Shown: piece by piece, positions 13,456 to 27,200 of the stretch
Layout of the letters: the number at the start of each line of letters is the position of its first letter
Position numbering within the stretch: the first letter of the stretch is position 1
Assembly: GCA_024500155.1 (NCBI GenBank)
Contig: CM044860.1
Span: 5,938,501 to 6,002,500, forward strand
Length of the DNA: 64,000 nt
Direction: 5' to 3'
Origin: Chenopodium formosanum
Lineage: Eukaryota > Streptophyta > Magnoliopsida > Caryophyllales > Amaranthaceae
Made by a program: the position numbers and the translations under genes
The notes under the pieces: model-generated
Told to the model about the DNA's origin: nothing
Seen by the model: the letters and a program-made list of their open reading frames with translations, nothing else
Database searches by the model: none

Positions 13456-14506
13456 TAAGCCATTAAGCAGCTACAGTGACATTTTTATGGGTTTTTTCCT
13501 GTTGCATTGGCATGTCCAAGACCCATCTGTATATTCCCAAACTTTTCTTGTAGTGTTTAGTCCATAGCCAATTAGGTTTAAGGAGATGCTCAAAATTTTC
13601 CTCCAAAGTGCATATTTATAGAATTGTAGACTTGTAGAGCTCTGTTTTTCTTCTTGTTTTTTCTTTTTTTTCCCCCTCTTTTTTGTAGTTGACTGTATTG
13701 GTGTTTAGTAGCTGATACATCTTGGAGCTGCAATGGGAACTTACTGTCAATTGCAATCCAAATGAACCACAAAGATATGAAGTTCCTTGGCTGAAATTTT
13801 GTGATTCTTTTGATTTTTTAATTGCTGTCTCAGTTTCAGGTCAGTTTGTTATCTGAGTTAAAATGAATTGATTTTTTGGATCTAAAGAGTTGGCATGCTC
13901 TAGTGAATTTGACACAGTTCATATAAATCTAATAATTTCAGAATGAGTTTTAAGGTAAAAAGAGCAAAATAAATGGTGAAATAAGTGTTAATTATGCAAT
14001 GTTCTGGTGGGTGCGCACACCTTACTCCATGAAATCAAGCTCTAATGCACTCTAGTACACTTGCATTTTTATACGGCGTATATTGATGTGTCAAAATACG
14101 CTTTAATAAGGGATTTTATTAGTTAAAATTATTTTATAGTAAAAATCATTGAAGTATGCTAAATTTACAAGGGGAGGACATGGCCATTATACAGAGTAGT
14201 TGTGAATCACGGTGCTTCTCAGAGAAATAAAACTGGTCAATGTATATATGGTTAAAGATTGTTTCAAAGTTTTTGACATTACAATGTCAAATTGTCAACT
14301 ATAATAGAGTTTGAAAACAATATTTTGCCTTTAAACTAATACTAGTATGTTTTTAATGGAAAGAATAAGGCCCATCCTAGAAGGGATGTATGGGAAATCT
14401 ATCTTAAAATGTGCTTGGTAAGATTCGACTCTCACATGTGAAAGTCGAATATCTAGCCAACTACTCTATCCTTTTATCTCACCTTTAAATTAATAATTAA
14501 ACGAAA
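13456..14506. other. HUB1 3' region and HUB1-VMA21 intergenic DNA
   Basis: The first few hundred bases after the HUB1 stop are T-rich, as expected of a 3' untranslated region. No gene, structured RNA or clear transposon termini are seen in the remainder. Confidence 0.5.
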
Positions 14507-14508
14507 TA

Positions 14509-14741
14509 CTCCCTCGCTCCCTATTTGTTTGCTCCATAAGTAAATTAGTAAAATGTGATTTATCAAGAATTGAACCAAAGTTTGCAAGTGGGTTGGGGAT
14601 ATTCTTGTGTTTTATAGTTTTATGAGTGTGTGCAAGTTAGGTTGACGATGGAGACATGTTATCTAGTAAGGAAATGGAACAATGTTTAAAAGACCTCCAA
14701 AATATGAAATATGAGGCAAACAAATAATGACAGAGGAAATG
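14509..14741. mobile_element. Stowaway-like MITE upstream of VMA21
   Basis: Flanked by TA (14507-14508 and 14742-14743). The left end CTCCCTCGCTCCCTATTTGT and the inverted right end share TCC, CTC and the longer block ATTTGTTTGC. The termini have diverged but the fold is clear. It lies about 250 bp upstream of the VMA21 leader, where it could contribute to the promoter. Confidence 0.65.
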
Positions 14742-14995
14742 TATATTTTAAAAATTAAAAATCACTAGTATTGTATTACCCATAACAAATGTTTCATCCG
14801 TCTCAATTTAATTGCTCTCAAATGTTTCATCGTACATTAGGACATCGATCACAATTTAACTTTTGTTTTGCTCTCATATACAAACATGAAACATAAAATC
14901 CTAAAGTGTGAAAATTAGCTTGGGGTAGCAAGAGTAGTAAAAGTTGAAGAGGAAAAGATTAAACTAGCTCAGTCAAGTTTAGTTGGGTAATTAAG

Positions 14996-15063
14996 TTTAT
15001 CATCGAAAAAACTTTCTTGTTCCTCAGCCACCACAAACAAATTACACAACCCAGATCAACGCT
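14996..15063 (+). other. VMA21 leader segment, source or sibling of a 68-bp motif in the intron array
   Basis: This segment, from TTTATCATCGAAAAAACTTT to ATCAACGCT, lies in the presumed VMA21 5' untranslated region. It recurs nearly identically at 18318-18385 and at the other unit junctions of the ~1-kb array in the gene's large intron (shortened in some). Outside the 68 bp the flanks differ completely. Confidence 0.9.
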
Positions 15064-15139
15064 CTTCCATCTTTTTCAATTCCATCGATTTTGAAGATTA
15101 AGAGATCAAATTTTCCAGAAAATTGAATTCTATTCTTAG

Positions 15140-15233
15140 GTAAATCACTCAATTTCTTGTAAAGATCCTAACTTTTTCAAATTTCAAGTGTGATTATAGT
15201 TGTTGAAGTTCCTCCGCTTTTAATTATTTGCAG
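15140..15233 (+). other. Short intron in the VMA21 5' leader
   Basis: The donor TTAG|GTAAAT and acceptor TTATTTGCAG enclose 94 bp just upstream of the ATG at 15237. The downstream exon has only three leader bases before the start codon. The call is inferred from splice-site consensus and a T-rich tract before the acceptor. Confidence 0.6.
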
Positions 15234-15236
15234 GGT

Positions 15237-18200
15237 ATGGCGACATCAGCTCAAGTAGTGAATAAGTTCTTTATTGCATCGATTTTGATGTGGGTATTTC
15301 CAATTGCCATTATTTATGGCTTTCAACATAATTTGTTTCCTGGTAAGACTCTTAATACTTTACTTTCCTTGACGATTCATGTTAGCCGACCTCGAACCAT
15401 TTAGGGAATAAGGCTTTGTTGTTGTCATTGTTATTGTTGTTGTATTGGTGGTGTTGGATTACTAGCATTGTTATGATGTCACAGAATCTCTTTCCTGATT
15501 GTAATTTTTGATGTTTCACATAGACTAGTTTTGGGTACACATAATCATCTGTTTAATGTTTTTGTTTCCATGTTTGGACTATTTAATGCCTAAATTCAGT
15601 TAGATAACCATAAATTTGGAAGATTTTGAGACTTAGTTACTATCTAATGCACGGAATTTTGTCTTGTGGGTGTGACCAAATTCCTGAGCAAGGACTAATT
15701 GGATGAGATTTTAGTTCTGAATGTGTACTTAAGAAGTGCTGATTATAAAAAATCTCGTCTAGGAGAAAGTCTGTTGAATTGTTGATGTTAATTTTGATGC
15801 CCCATTAGCCCATTAGGTTGTGACCTGTGAGAATGGATGAAAGATGTGCTTGGAAGCTTTGACATTAATGGACCCTTAGATATTAGAGTCAGTCTTGTTT
15901 TTTCTGTGTTATTTGCTCGGGTACTTTCTAAATCCTTTAGTCTTGGATCCTAATATCATTCATCTTCAAGCACAGCTAGCCAGCTGGGTCGTGGTTAAAA
16001 TTTCTGTTCTACAAAAGTAAAATTCCTTTGGAGTATTGATCTATATTATTGAATATGAGATGCAGCACTCTCTCAAAATAAAAAAAATAAAAAAAAATGT
16101 TTTGAATATGTCCTGTTGGATTAAGTCTTTGAGTAGCGGGGGGATAAGAAATTAAACCTCGTCCAAGCTTTGATCAGGCTTCAATAGTTCGACTTCATAA
16201 AGCCTAGGATCCTGCAGATTGAAATTTAGATAATGCGATATAAGGTAAAGAACGAATTACCACCAAGCCTAGACACCCTGAAGCCCTTGTGTTAGAGACT
16301 TTTGCTTGTGTGCTGGAAGCTTGGAAGGTGCAAGAGTTTAGATCTATAAATTTTCAAATCACAAGAATACAGTATTTATTTGTTTCAGAAATTAACCTTA
16401 ATAACCATAAGGCCCTCAAGAGCCATGAATTATGGCTTTGCCTTCTGCTAACCCCCTAGAGTCTTAGAATCTCAAGAACCCAGTAGCTACTAGTTAGATC
16501 ATTGGCTCGGAGACTAGCCTAACATCTTTAATACTTGCATCGTAGGAAGAAGGCAATTTAGCTGTTATTTTATGTGGACAAAAGGTCCTCATGAACTGCC
16601 ATGTTTATTGTGGTTCCTAAGCTCAAAATGCTTAAGGGGTTAATTAGAGAGTTATTTTCTGGTCGAAAAACAAAAATTTGTGCTTATATGGCAATGTACC
16701 ATCTTCGGAGATTTCTTGTCGTAAACAAACAAGATGGTTGGGGATGCATCACGGGATTATATAATGTTGTTTGGAACCATATACTGCAACTAGTCAGTCA
16801 CATAAAGTCTCGTGATGGCCTTAAGTTTATGAAGGGATGCGTGTACGTAATCGGCTAAATTGACTGTTTATAGGCAAGTTGGACAGTTCTATCCACCCAA
16901 ATGACCTTTCTAGGTGTCGTGGGGTCCATGGAAAATATCGCGACCTCTTTTCTTTCTGGGCCCAAAAAAGTCCAAACTTGGCCAAAATTTGAAGGTTTTT
17001 AGGCCAATTTCGGAAAATTTTCCAAAATTGAAATGAATGTTTGGGGTGCCCCCTAGGGTCATATAAGTTGGTTTGGAGCTGTCAAATGTCAAGAGAAGTT
17101 GAATAAGTATCCTAATAATGAGAGCTTTATTAATATTGAAAAAGATGCTAGGCTTCATTATCAAAGTACTCATGCTGCTAAGGTGAGCATCTTAAATTCG
17201 AAAGCATAGCTTATTCCACAATTTGCTTGAGAGAAAGAAGGGTCCAAATTAAGGTGCATCAAATCTAGTCAATGGGTGTGCTTTTTGTATATTTATACTT
17301 GAGTATTTGAAGTTCAAGTCATTAAAAGACTTTTTATCATCAAAAAAACTTTCTTGTTCCTCACCCTGATCAACGCTAATTAACCATAAGTCCTTCGAGA
17401 GCTATGAATCATGGCTTTGCCTTCTACTAACTCCTAGAGTCCTAGACTGTCAAGAACCCAGTAGCTACTGGTTATTTCTTTGGCTCAAGATTAGGCTAAC
17501 ATCTTAAATACTTGCATAGTAGGGAGAAGGCAATTTAGCTTTTATATTATGTAGACAAAAGGTCCTCACGAACTGCCATGTTTTTTGTGGTTCTTAAGCT
17601 CAAAATGTATAAAGGGGTTAATTAGAGAGTTATTTTCTGCCTGAGAACAAAAAAATTGTACTTATATGGCAATGTACCATCTTCGGAGATTTCGTGTCGT
17701 AAACACACAATATGGTTGGGGATGCATCACAGGATTATATAATGTTGTTTGGAACCATATACGACAACTAGTCAGTCTCATAAAGTCTCGTGATGGCCTT
17801 AAGTATTTAAAGGGATGCGTGTACGTAATCGGCTAAATTGACTGTTTATAGGCAAGTTGGACAATTCTATCCACCCAAATGACCTTTCTAGGTGTCGTGG
17901 GGTCCATGGAAAATATCCCGACCTCTTTCCTTTCCGGGCCCAAAATTGTCCAAACTTGGCCAAAATTTGAAGGTTGTAATCCATGTTTTTGGGCCAATTT
18001 CGGAAAATTTTTCAAAATTGAAATGAATGTTTGGGGTGCCCCCTAGGGTCATATAAGTTGGTTTGGACCAAATGTCAAGAGAAGTTGAATAAGTATCCTA
18101 ATAATGAGAGCTTTATTAATATTGAAAAGATGCTAGGCTTCATTAACAAAGTACTCATGTTGCTAAGGTGAGCTTCTTAAATTCGAAAGCATAGCTTATT

Positions 18201-21200
18201 TCACAATTTGCTTGAGAGAAAGAAGGGTCCAAATTAAGGTGCATCAAATCTAGTCAATGGGTGTGCTTTTTGTATATTTATACTTGAGTATTTGAAGTTC
18301 AAGTCATTAAAAGACTTTTTATCATCGAAAAAACTTTCTTGTTCCTCAGCCACCACAAACAAATTACACAACCCTCATCAACGCTAATTAACCATAAGTC
18401 CTTCGAGAGCTATGAATCATGGTTTTGCCTTCTACTAACTCCTAGAGTCCTAGACTGTCAAGAACCCAGTAGCTACTGGTTATTTCTTTGGCTCAAGATT
18501 AGGCTAACATCTTAAATACTTGCATAGTAGGGAGAAGGCAATTTAGCTTTTATATTATGTAGACAAAAGGTCCTCACGAATTGCCATGTTTATTGTGGTT
18601 CCTAAGCTCAAAATGTATAAAGGGGTTAATTAGAGAGTTACTTTCTGGTCTGAGAACAAAAAAATTGTGCTTATATGGCAATGTACCATCTTCGGAAATT
18701 TCGTGTCGTAAACACACAATATGGTTGGGGATGCATCACAGGATTATATAATGTTGTTTGGAACCATATACGACAACTAGTCAGTCTCATAAAGTCTCGT
18801 GATGGCCTTAAGTATTTAAAGGGATGCGTGTAAGTAATCGAATCGGCTAAATTGACTGTTTATAGGCAAGTTGGACAATTCTATCCACCCAAATGACCTT
18901 TCTAGGTGTCGTGGGGTCCATGGAAAATATCCCGACCTCTTTCCTTTCTGGGCCCAAAAATGTCCAAACTTGGCCAAAATTTGAAGGTTATAATCCACGT
19001 TTTTAGTCCAATTTCGGAAAATTTTCCAAAATTGAAATGAATGTTTGGGGTGCCCCCTAGGGTCATATAAGTTGGTTTGGAGCTTTCAAATGTCAAGAGA
19101 AGTTGAATAAGTATCCTAATAATTAGAGCTTTATTAATATTGAAAAAGATGCTAGGCTTCATTATCAAAGTACTCATGTTGCTAAGGTGAGCTTCTTAAA
19201 TTCGAAAGCATAGCTTATTTCACAATTTGCTTGAGAGAAAGAAGGGTCCAAATTAAGGTGCATCAAATCTAGTCAATGGGTGTGCTTTTTGTATATTTAT
19301 ACTTGAGTATTTGAAGTTCAAGTCATTAAAAGACTTTTTATCATTGAAAAAACATTCTTGTTCCTCAGCCACCACAAACAAATTACACGACCCTCATCAA
19401 CGCTAATTAACCATAAGTCCTTCGAGAGCTATGAATCATGTCTTTGCCTTCTACTAACTCCTAGAGTCCTAGACTGTCAAGAACCCAGTAGTTGCTGGTT
19501 ATTTCTTTTGCTCAAGATTAGGCTAACATCTTAAATACTTGCATAGTAGGGAGATGGCAATTTAGCTTTTATATTATGTAGACAAAAGGTCCTCTCGAAC
19601 TGCCATGTTTATTGTTGTTCCTAAGCTCAAAATGTATAAAGGGGTTAATTAGAGAGTTATTTTCTGGTCTGAGAACAAAAAAATTGTGCTTATATGGCAA
19701 TGTACCATCTTCGGAGATTTCGTGTCGTAAACATACAATATGGTTGGGGATGCATCACAGGATTAAATAATGTTGTTTTGAACCATATACGACAACTAGT
19801 CAGTCTCATAAAGTCTCGTGATGGCCTTAAGTATTTAAAGGGATGCTTGTACGTAATCGAATCGGCTAAATTGACTGTTTATAGGCAAGTTGGACAATTT
19901 TATCCACCCAAATGACCTTTCTAAGTGTCGTTGGGTCCATGGAAAATATCCCGACCTCTTTCCTTTCTGGGCCCAAAAATGTCCAAACTTGGCCAAAATT
20001 TCAAGGTTATAATCCACGTTTTTGGGCCAATTTCGGAAAAATTTTCAAAATTGAAATGAATGTTTGGGGTGCCCCCTAGGGTCATATAAGTTGGTTTTGA
20101 GCTTTCAAATGTCAAGAGAAGTTAAATAAGTATCCTAATAATGAGAGCTTTATTAATATTGAAAAAGATGCTAGGCTTCATTATCAAAGTACTCATGTTG
20201 CTAAGGTGAGCTTCTTAAATTCGAAAGCATAGCTTATTTCACAATTTGCTTGAGAGAAAGAAGGGTCCAAATTAAGGTGCATCAAATCTAGTCAATGGGT
20301 GTGCTTTTTGTTTATTTATACTTGAGTATTTGAAGTTCAAGTCATTAAAAGACTTTTTATCATCGAAAAAACTTTCTTGTTCCTCTGATCAACGCTAATT
20401 AACCATAAGTCCTTCGAGAGCTATGAATTATGGTTTGCCTTCTACTAACTCCTAGAGTCCTAGACTGTCAAGAACCCAGTAGCTACTGGTTATTTTTTTG
20501 GCTCAAGATTAGGCTAATATCTAAAATACTTGCATAGTAGGGAGAAGGCAATTTAGCTTTTATATTATGTAGACAAAAGGTCCTCACGAACTGCCATGTT
20601 TATTGTGGTTCCTAAGCTCAAAATGTATAAAGGGGTTAATTAGAGAGTTATTTTATGGTCTGAGAACAAAAAAATTGTGCTTATATGGCAATGTACCATC
20701 TTCGGAGATTTCGTGTCGTAAACACACAATATGGTTGGGGATGCATCACAGGATTATATAATGTTGTTTGGTACCATATACGACAACTAGTCAGTCTCAT
20801 AAAGTCTCGTGATGGCCTTAAGTATTTAAAGGGATGCGTTTACGTGATCGAATCGGCTAAATTGACTGTTTATAGGCAAGTTGGACAATTCTATCCACCC
20901 AAATGACCTTTCTAGGTGTCGTGGGGTCCGTGGAAAATATCCCGACCTCTTTCCTTTCTGGGCCCAAAAATGTCCAAACTTGGCCAAAATTTGAAGGTTA
21001 TAATCCACGTTTTTGGGCCAATTTCGGAAAATTTTCCAAAATTGAAATGAATGTTTGGGATGCCCCCGGGGTCATATAAGTTGGTTTGGAGCTGTCAAAT
21101 GTCAAGAGAAGTTGAATAAGTATCCTAATAATTAGAGCTTTATTAATATTGAAAAAGATGCTAGGCTTCATTATCAAAGTACTCATGTTGCTAAGGTGAG

Positions 21201-24200
21201 CTTCTTAAATTCGAAAGCATAGCTTATTTCACAATTTGCTTGAGAGAAAGAAGGGTCCAAATTAAGGTGCATCAAATCTAGTCAATGGGTGTGCTTTTTG
21301 TATATTTAAACTTGAGTATTTGAAGTTCAAGTCATTAAAAGATTTTTTATCATCGAAAAAACTTTCTTGTTCCTCAGCCACCACAAACAAATGACACAAC
21401 CCTCATCAACGCTAATTAGCCATAAGTCCTTCGAGAGCTATGAATCATGGTTTGCCTTCTACTAACTCCTAGAGTCCTAGACTGTCAAGAACCCAGTAAC
21501 TACTGGTTATTTCTTTGGCTCAAGATTAGGCTAACATCTTAAATACTTGCATAGTAGGGAGAAGGCAATTTAGCTTTTATATTATGTAGACAAAAGGTCC
21601 TCACGAAGTGCCATGTTTAATGTGGTTCCTTAGCTCAAAATGTTTAAAGGGGTTAATTAGAGAGTTATTTTCTGAGAACAAAAAAATTGTGCTGATATGG
21701 CAATGTACCATCTTCGGAGATTTCGTGTCGTAAACACACAATATGGTTGGGGATGCGTCGCATGATTATATAATGTTGTTTGGAACCATATACGACAACT
21801 AGTCAGTCTCATAAAGTCTCGTGATGGCCTTAAGTATTTAAAGGGATGCGTGTACGTAATCGGCTAATTTTACTGTTTATAGGCAAGTTGGAAAGTTCTA
21901 TCCACCCAAATGACCTTTCTAGGTGTCGTGGGGTCCATGGAAAATATTCCGACCTCTTTCCTTTCTGGGCCCAAAAATGTCCAAACTAGGCCAAAATTTG
22001 AAGGTTATAATCCACGTTTTTGGGTCAATTTCGGAAAATTTTCCAAATATGAAATGAATGTTTGGGTTGCCCCCTGGGGTCATATAAGTTGGTTTGGAGC
22101 TGTCAAATGTCAAGAGAAGTTGAATAAGTATCCTAATAATGAAAGCTTTATTAATATTGAAAAAGATGCTAGGCTTCATTATCAAAGTACTCATGCTGCT
22201 AAGGTGAGCTTCTTAAATTCGAAAGCATAGCTTATTCCAAAATTTGCATGAGAGAAAGAAGGGTCCAAATTAAGGTGCAAAAAATCTAGTCAATGGGTGT
22301 GCTTTCTGTATATTTATACTTGAGTATTTGAAGTTCAAGTCATTAAAAGACTTTTTATCATCGAAAAAACTTTCTTGTTCCTCAGCCTCCACAAACAAAT
22401 AACCCTTAAGTCTCTCAAGAGCTATGAATCATTGCTTTGCCTTCTACTAACCCCTAGAGTCCTAGAATGTCAAGAACCCAGTAGCTACTGGTTATTTCTT
22501 TGACTCAAGATTAGGCTAACATCTTAAATACTTGCATAGTAGGGAGAAGGCAATTTAGCTTTTATATTATGTAGACAAAAGGTCCTCACGAACTGCCATG
22601 TTTATTGTGGTTCCTAAGCTCAAAATGTTTAAAGGGGTTAATTAGAGAGTTATTTTCCGGTCTGAGAACAAAAAAATTGTGCTTATATGGCAATGTACTA
22701 TCTTCGGAGATTTCGTTTCGTAAACACACAATATGGTTGGGGATGCATCACAGGATTATATAATGTTATTTGGAACCATATACGACAACTAGTCAGTCTC
22801 GTGATGGCCTTGAGTATTTAAAGGGATGCGTGTACGTAATCGGCTGAATTGACTGTTTATAGGCAAGTTGGACCATTCTATCCACCCAAATGACCTTTCT
22901 AGGTGTAGTGGGGTCCATGGAAAATATCCCGACCTCTTTCCTTTCTGGCTCCAAAAAAATCCAAACTTGGCCAAAATTTGAAGGTTATAATCCACGTTTT
23001 TGGTTCAATTTTTGAAAATTTTCCAAAATTGAAATGAATGTTTGGGGTGCCTCCTAGGGTCATATAAGTTGGTTTGGAGCTGTCAAATGTCAAGAAAAGT
23101 TGAATAAGTATCCTAATAATGAGAGCTTTATTAATATTGTCAAAGATGCTAGGCTTCATTATCAAAGTACTCATGCTGCTAAGGTGAGCTTCTTAAATTC
23201 GAAAGCATAGCTTATTCCACAATTTGCTTGAGAGAAAGAAGGGTCCAAATTAAGGTGCGTCAAATCTAGTCAATGGGTGTGCTTTTTGTATATTTATACT
23301 TGAGTATTTGAAGTTCAAGTCATTAAAAGACTTTTTATCATCGAAAAAACTTTCTTGTTCCTCAGCCACCACAAATAAATTACACAACCCTGATCAATGC
23401 TAATTAACCATAAGTCCCGCAAGAGCTATGAATCATGGCTTTGCCTTCTACTAACTCCTAGAGTCCTAGACTGTCAAGAACCCAGTAGCTACTGGTTATT
23501 TCTTTGGCTCAAGATTAGGCTAACATCTTAAATACTTGCATAGTAGGGAGAAGGCAATTTAGCTTTTATATTATGTAGACAAAAGGTCCTCACGAATTGC
23601 CATGTTTATTGTGGTTCCTAAGCTCAAAATGTTTAAAGGGGTTAATTAGAGAGTTATTTTCTGGTTTGAGAACAAAAAAATTGTGCTTATATGGCAATGT
23701 ACCATCTTCGGAGATTTTGTGTTGTAAACACACAATATGGTTGGGGATGCATCACAGGATTATATAATGTTGTTTGGAACCATATACGACAACTAGTCAG
23801 TCTCATAAAGTCGCGTGATGGCCTTAAGTATTTAAAGGGATGCGTGTACGTAATCGGTTAATTTTACTGTTTATAGGCAAGTTGGAAAGTTCTATCCACC
23901 CAAATGACCTTTCTAGGTGTCGTGGGGTCCATGGAAAATATCCCGACCTCTTTCCTTTCTGGGCCCAAATTAGTCCAAACTTGGCCAAAATTTGAAGGTA
24001 TAATCCACGTTTTTGGGCCAATTTCGGAAAATTTTCCAAAATTGAAATGAATGTTTGGGGTGCCCCCTAGGGTCATATAAGTTGGTTTGGAGCTGTCAAA
24101 TGTCAAGAGAAGTTGAATAAGTATCCTAATAATGAGAGCTTTATTAATATTGAAAAAGATGCTAGTCTTCATTATCAAAGTACTCATGCTGCTAAGGTGA

Positions 24201-27200
24201 GCTTCTTAAATTCGAAAGCATAGCTTATTCCACAATTTGCTTGAGAGAAAGAAGGGTCCAAATTAAGGTGCATCAAATCTTGTCAATGGGTGTGCTTTTT
24301 GTATATTTATACTTGAGTATTTGAAGTTCAAGTCATTAAAAGACTTTTTATCATCGAAAAAACTTTCTTGTTCCTGAGCCACTACAAACAAATTACACAA
24401 CCCTGATTAACGCTTATTAACCATAAGTCCCTCAAGAGCTATGAATCATGGCTTTGCCTTCTACTTACTCCTAGAGTCCTAGAGTGTCAAGAACCCAGTA
24501 GCTACTGGTTATTTCTTTGGCTCAAGATTAGGCTAACATCTTAAATACTTGCATAGTAGGGAGAAGGCAATTTAGCTTTTATATTATGTAGACTAAAGGT
24601 CCTCACGAACTGCCATGTTTAATGTGGTTCCTTAGCTCAAAATGTTTAAAGGGGTTAATTAGAGAGTTATTTTCTGGTCTGAGAACAAAAAAATTGTGCT
24701 GATATGGCAATGTACCATCTTCGGAGATTTCGTGTCGTAAACACACAATATGGTTGGGGATGCATCGCATGATTATATAATGTTGTTTGGAACCATATAC
24801 GACAACTAGTCAGTCTCATAAAGTCTCGTGATGGCCTTAAGTATTTAAAGGGATGCGTGTACGTAATCGGCTAATTTTACTGTTTATAGGCAAGTTGGAA
24901 AGTTCTATCCACCCAAATGACCTTTCTAGGTGTCGTGGGGTCCATGGAAAATATTCCGACCTCTTTCCTTTCTGGGCCCAAAAATGTCCAAACTTGGCCA
25001 AAATTTGAAGGTTATAATCCACGTTTTTGGGCCAATTTCGGAAAATTTTCCAAAATTGAAATGAATGTTTGGGGTGCCCCCTGGGGTCATATAAGTTGGT
25101 TTGGAGCTGTCAAATGTCAAGAGAAGTTGAATAAGTATCCTAATAATGAGAGCTTTATTGATATTGAAAAAGATACTAGGCTTCATTATCAAAGTACTCA
25201 TGTTGCTAAGGTGAGCTTCTTAAATTCGAAAGCATTGTTTATCCCAAAATTTTCTTGGGAAAAAGAAGGGTCCAAATTAAGGTGCATCCAATCTAGTCAA
25301 TGGGTGTGCTTTTTGAATTCTTATACTTGGGTCTTTGGAGTTCAAGTCATTAAAAGAAAATTAGTGAATAGGGAAATTCTTGTAGAGGGTCCTGTAGTGA
25401 CAGCAGCTCAGCAGTCTCTTCTTTGCCCGCCTAAAGTGGCCAGGAGGTCAGAAGAGCTTTGCTCGGATGAATGAGATAAAGGTTCCAGGGCCTGATGGGT
25501 TTAAGAGTATATGGTAAATTATTGGAAATGATGTTGAGGCTGTTCTGGATTTATTTACTCTGGGTAGATTTTGAAGCAGCTTAATACTAGAACAATTTGA
25601 TTGCTAATTGTGATCAACCAGCTGACTCAAATTAGACCTTTAATTTTTTTTCTTTTCTTTTCTTTTTTTTTGACTCAAATTAGACTTATTGCTAGTTGTA
25701 ATGCGATTTATGAAGTCATATCTGAAATGCGATGTGCTAGACTAACAGAGTTGCTGCGACTGCTGCTTGGGATGTTTGCCACTGTACTTAAAACGTTTGT
25801 TTTTGATAGAGAAATAACGCACAGTTTCCTAGTGTTTCAAGATATTATGTAGCTGTATGAAGTATGATTGCAAGAACAAGCCTCCTAGGTTCACTATTAA
25901 GGTTGATTTTGGGAAAGGCTTATGATTCAATAAGCTGGGATTTTTTAAAGGAAATGATGCAAGCTCTTGATTTTCTTGAGAGGCTCATGAACTGGGTAAT
26001 GCAATGTGCTTCTGCCCTTATCTATTCTCTATTTATATATGTGGATGGTAGGCATAAGACAATGTGATCCTATCTCTTCCTTACTTCTTGAGATTCCTTA
26101 TTCCTATGGAGCATTTGTCAAAAATCTTGGAGTAGGTATGTAAGAAGGCTGATGTTAACTTTTACCATAGGTGTGGAGATTTACTCCTGATCTAGTTTAG
26201 TTGTCTGTGGATGTGGTTTATACAAGGGGAATGCTAAGTCAACGAAACTCGCTATTAGATCCCTTAATTCATTCTCTAGATGCTATTGGCCAAGTTCAAA
26301 TAGTGTTAGAACTGCTGTTTACTTTGGAAATGTACCTGAGCATGTTTAAAAGGATTTTTTTTTTTCAATATTCAGATTATGTCAAGGGAACATTTCCCTT
26401 GCTTATAAATGCTAAGCGGCATACTTCCTTGGTAGGGTTTCTTGATGGAGTAGCAGGCACCTATCATATACTACCATATCTACTGATTCTACTCTGATCA
26501 ATTTTTATTAATAATTATCCACACTTATTGGGCACTTAGTTTCACCTGCCTAAAATAGTGATGGACAAAATAATGCAATTATGCAGACCTTTTCCATGGA
26601 AATTAAAGGCTATCCTATGTACATACCCTTCTGTGGTCTGGGACTGGATTTGTAAAACTAAATCTTTGTGGTGGTTTAGGCCTTAGCAATTGTGTTTTGT
26701 GAAACCATGTGACATAGAGTATGTTTGGCAAGTTACTCCAAAAGCTGGTTTGTTATGATTGGAATGGGTGCACAATGTGTATATGGATGCTAATTGGTGG
26801 GGCTAGCTGGTGCTGGAAAAATATCTGTAAATTAAAACAAGTGAAGGCAGGCTCTAGTCAGGATGGATAACTAAATCTCAAGAAAATTGTCACTGTTGCA
26901 GCTGGCTATAAATGGTTAAAAGGGAGCAACTTAAGTTACCATGGTTCCGTTGGGTTTGAAGTAGGTATAAAAATCCTGAAATAATCATTTATTTAGCTGC
27001 ACTGAGATAAATTTTCTCTGTTGTCTTGAGAATGAGATAACTTGGCACATCTTCTTTAAGTGTCCTTGCATTAGAGTATGCAATGAGATGATTAGCAGCT
27101 GGTTGAATATCAGATACAAGAACTGGATTAATGGCATTCCACGTGGAAAGAATAGGAAACTATAAAATCTAAGGAACAACAAAAAGTTGTGTTCTTCCCT

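Noticed and set aside
16910..25201. A conserved 60-107-codon minus-strand frame (starting MSTLIMKPSIFFNINKA) in most array units
   Set aside because: It is antisense to the LINE and satellite parts and recurs only because the units are copies. The length varies and several copies are broken, with no sign of coding constraint.
14996..25350. CRISPR-like or phage-like interpretation of the regular repeats
   Set aside because: Units are ~1 kb, direct and without spacers, and the context is a plant gene intron.
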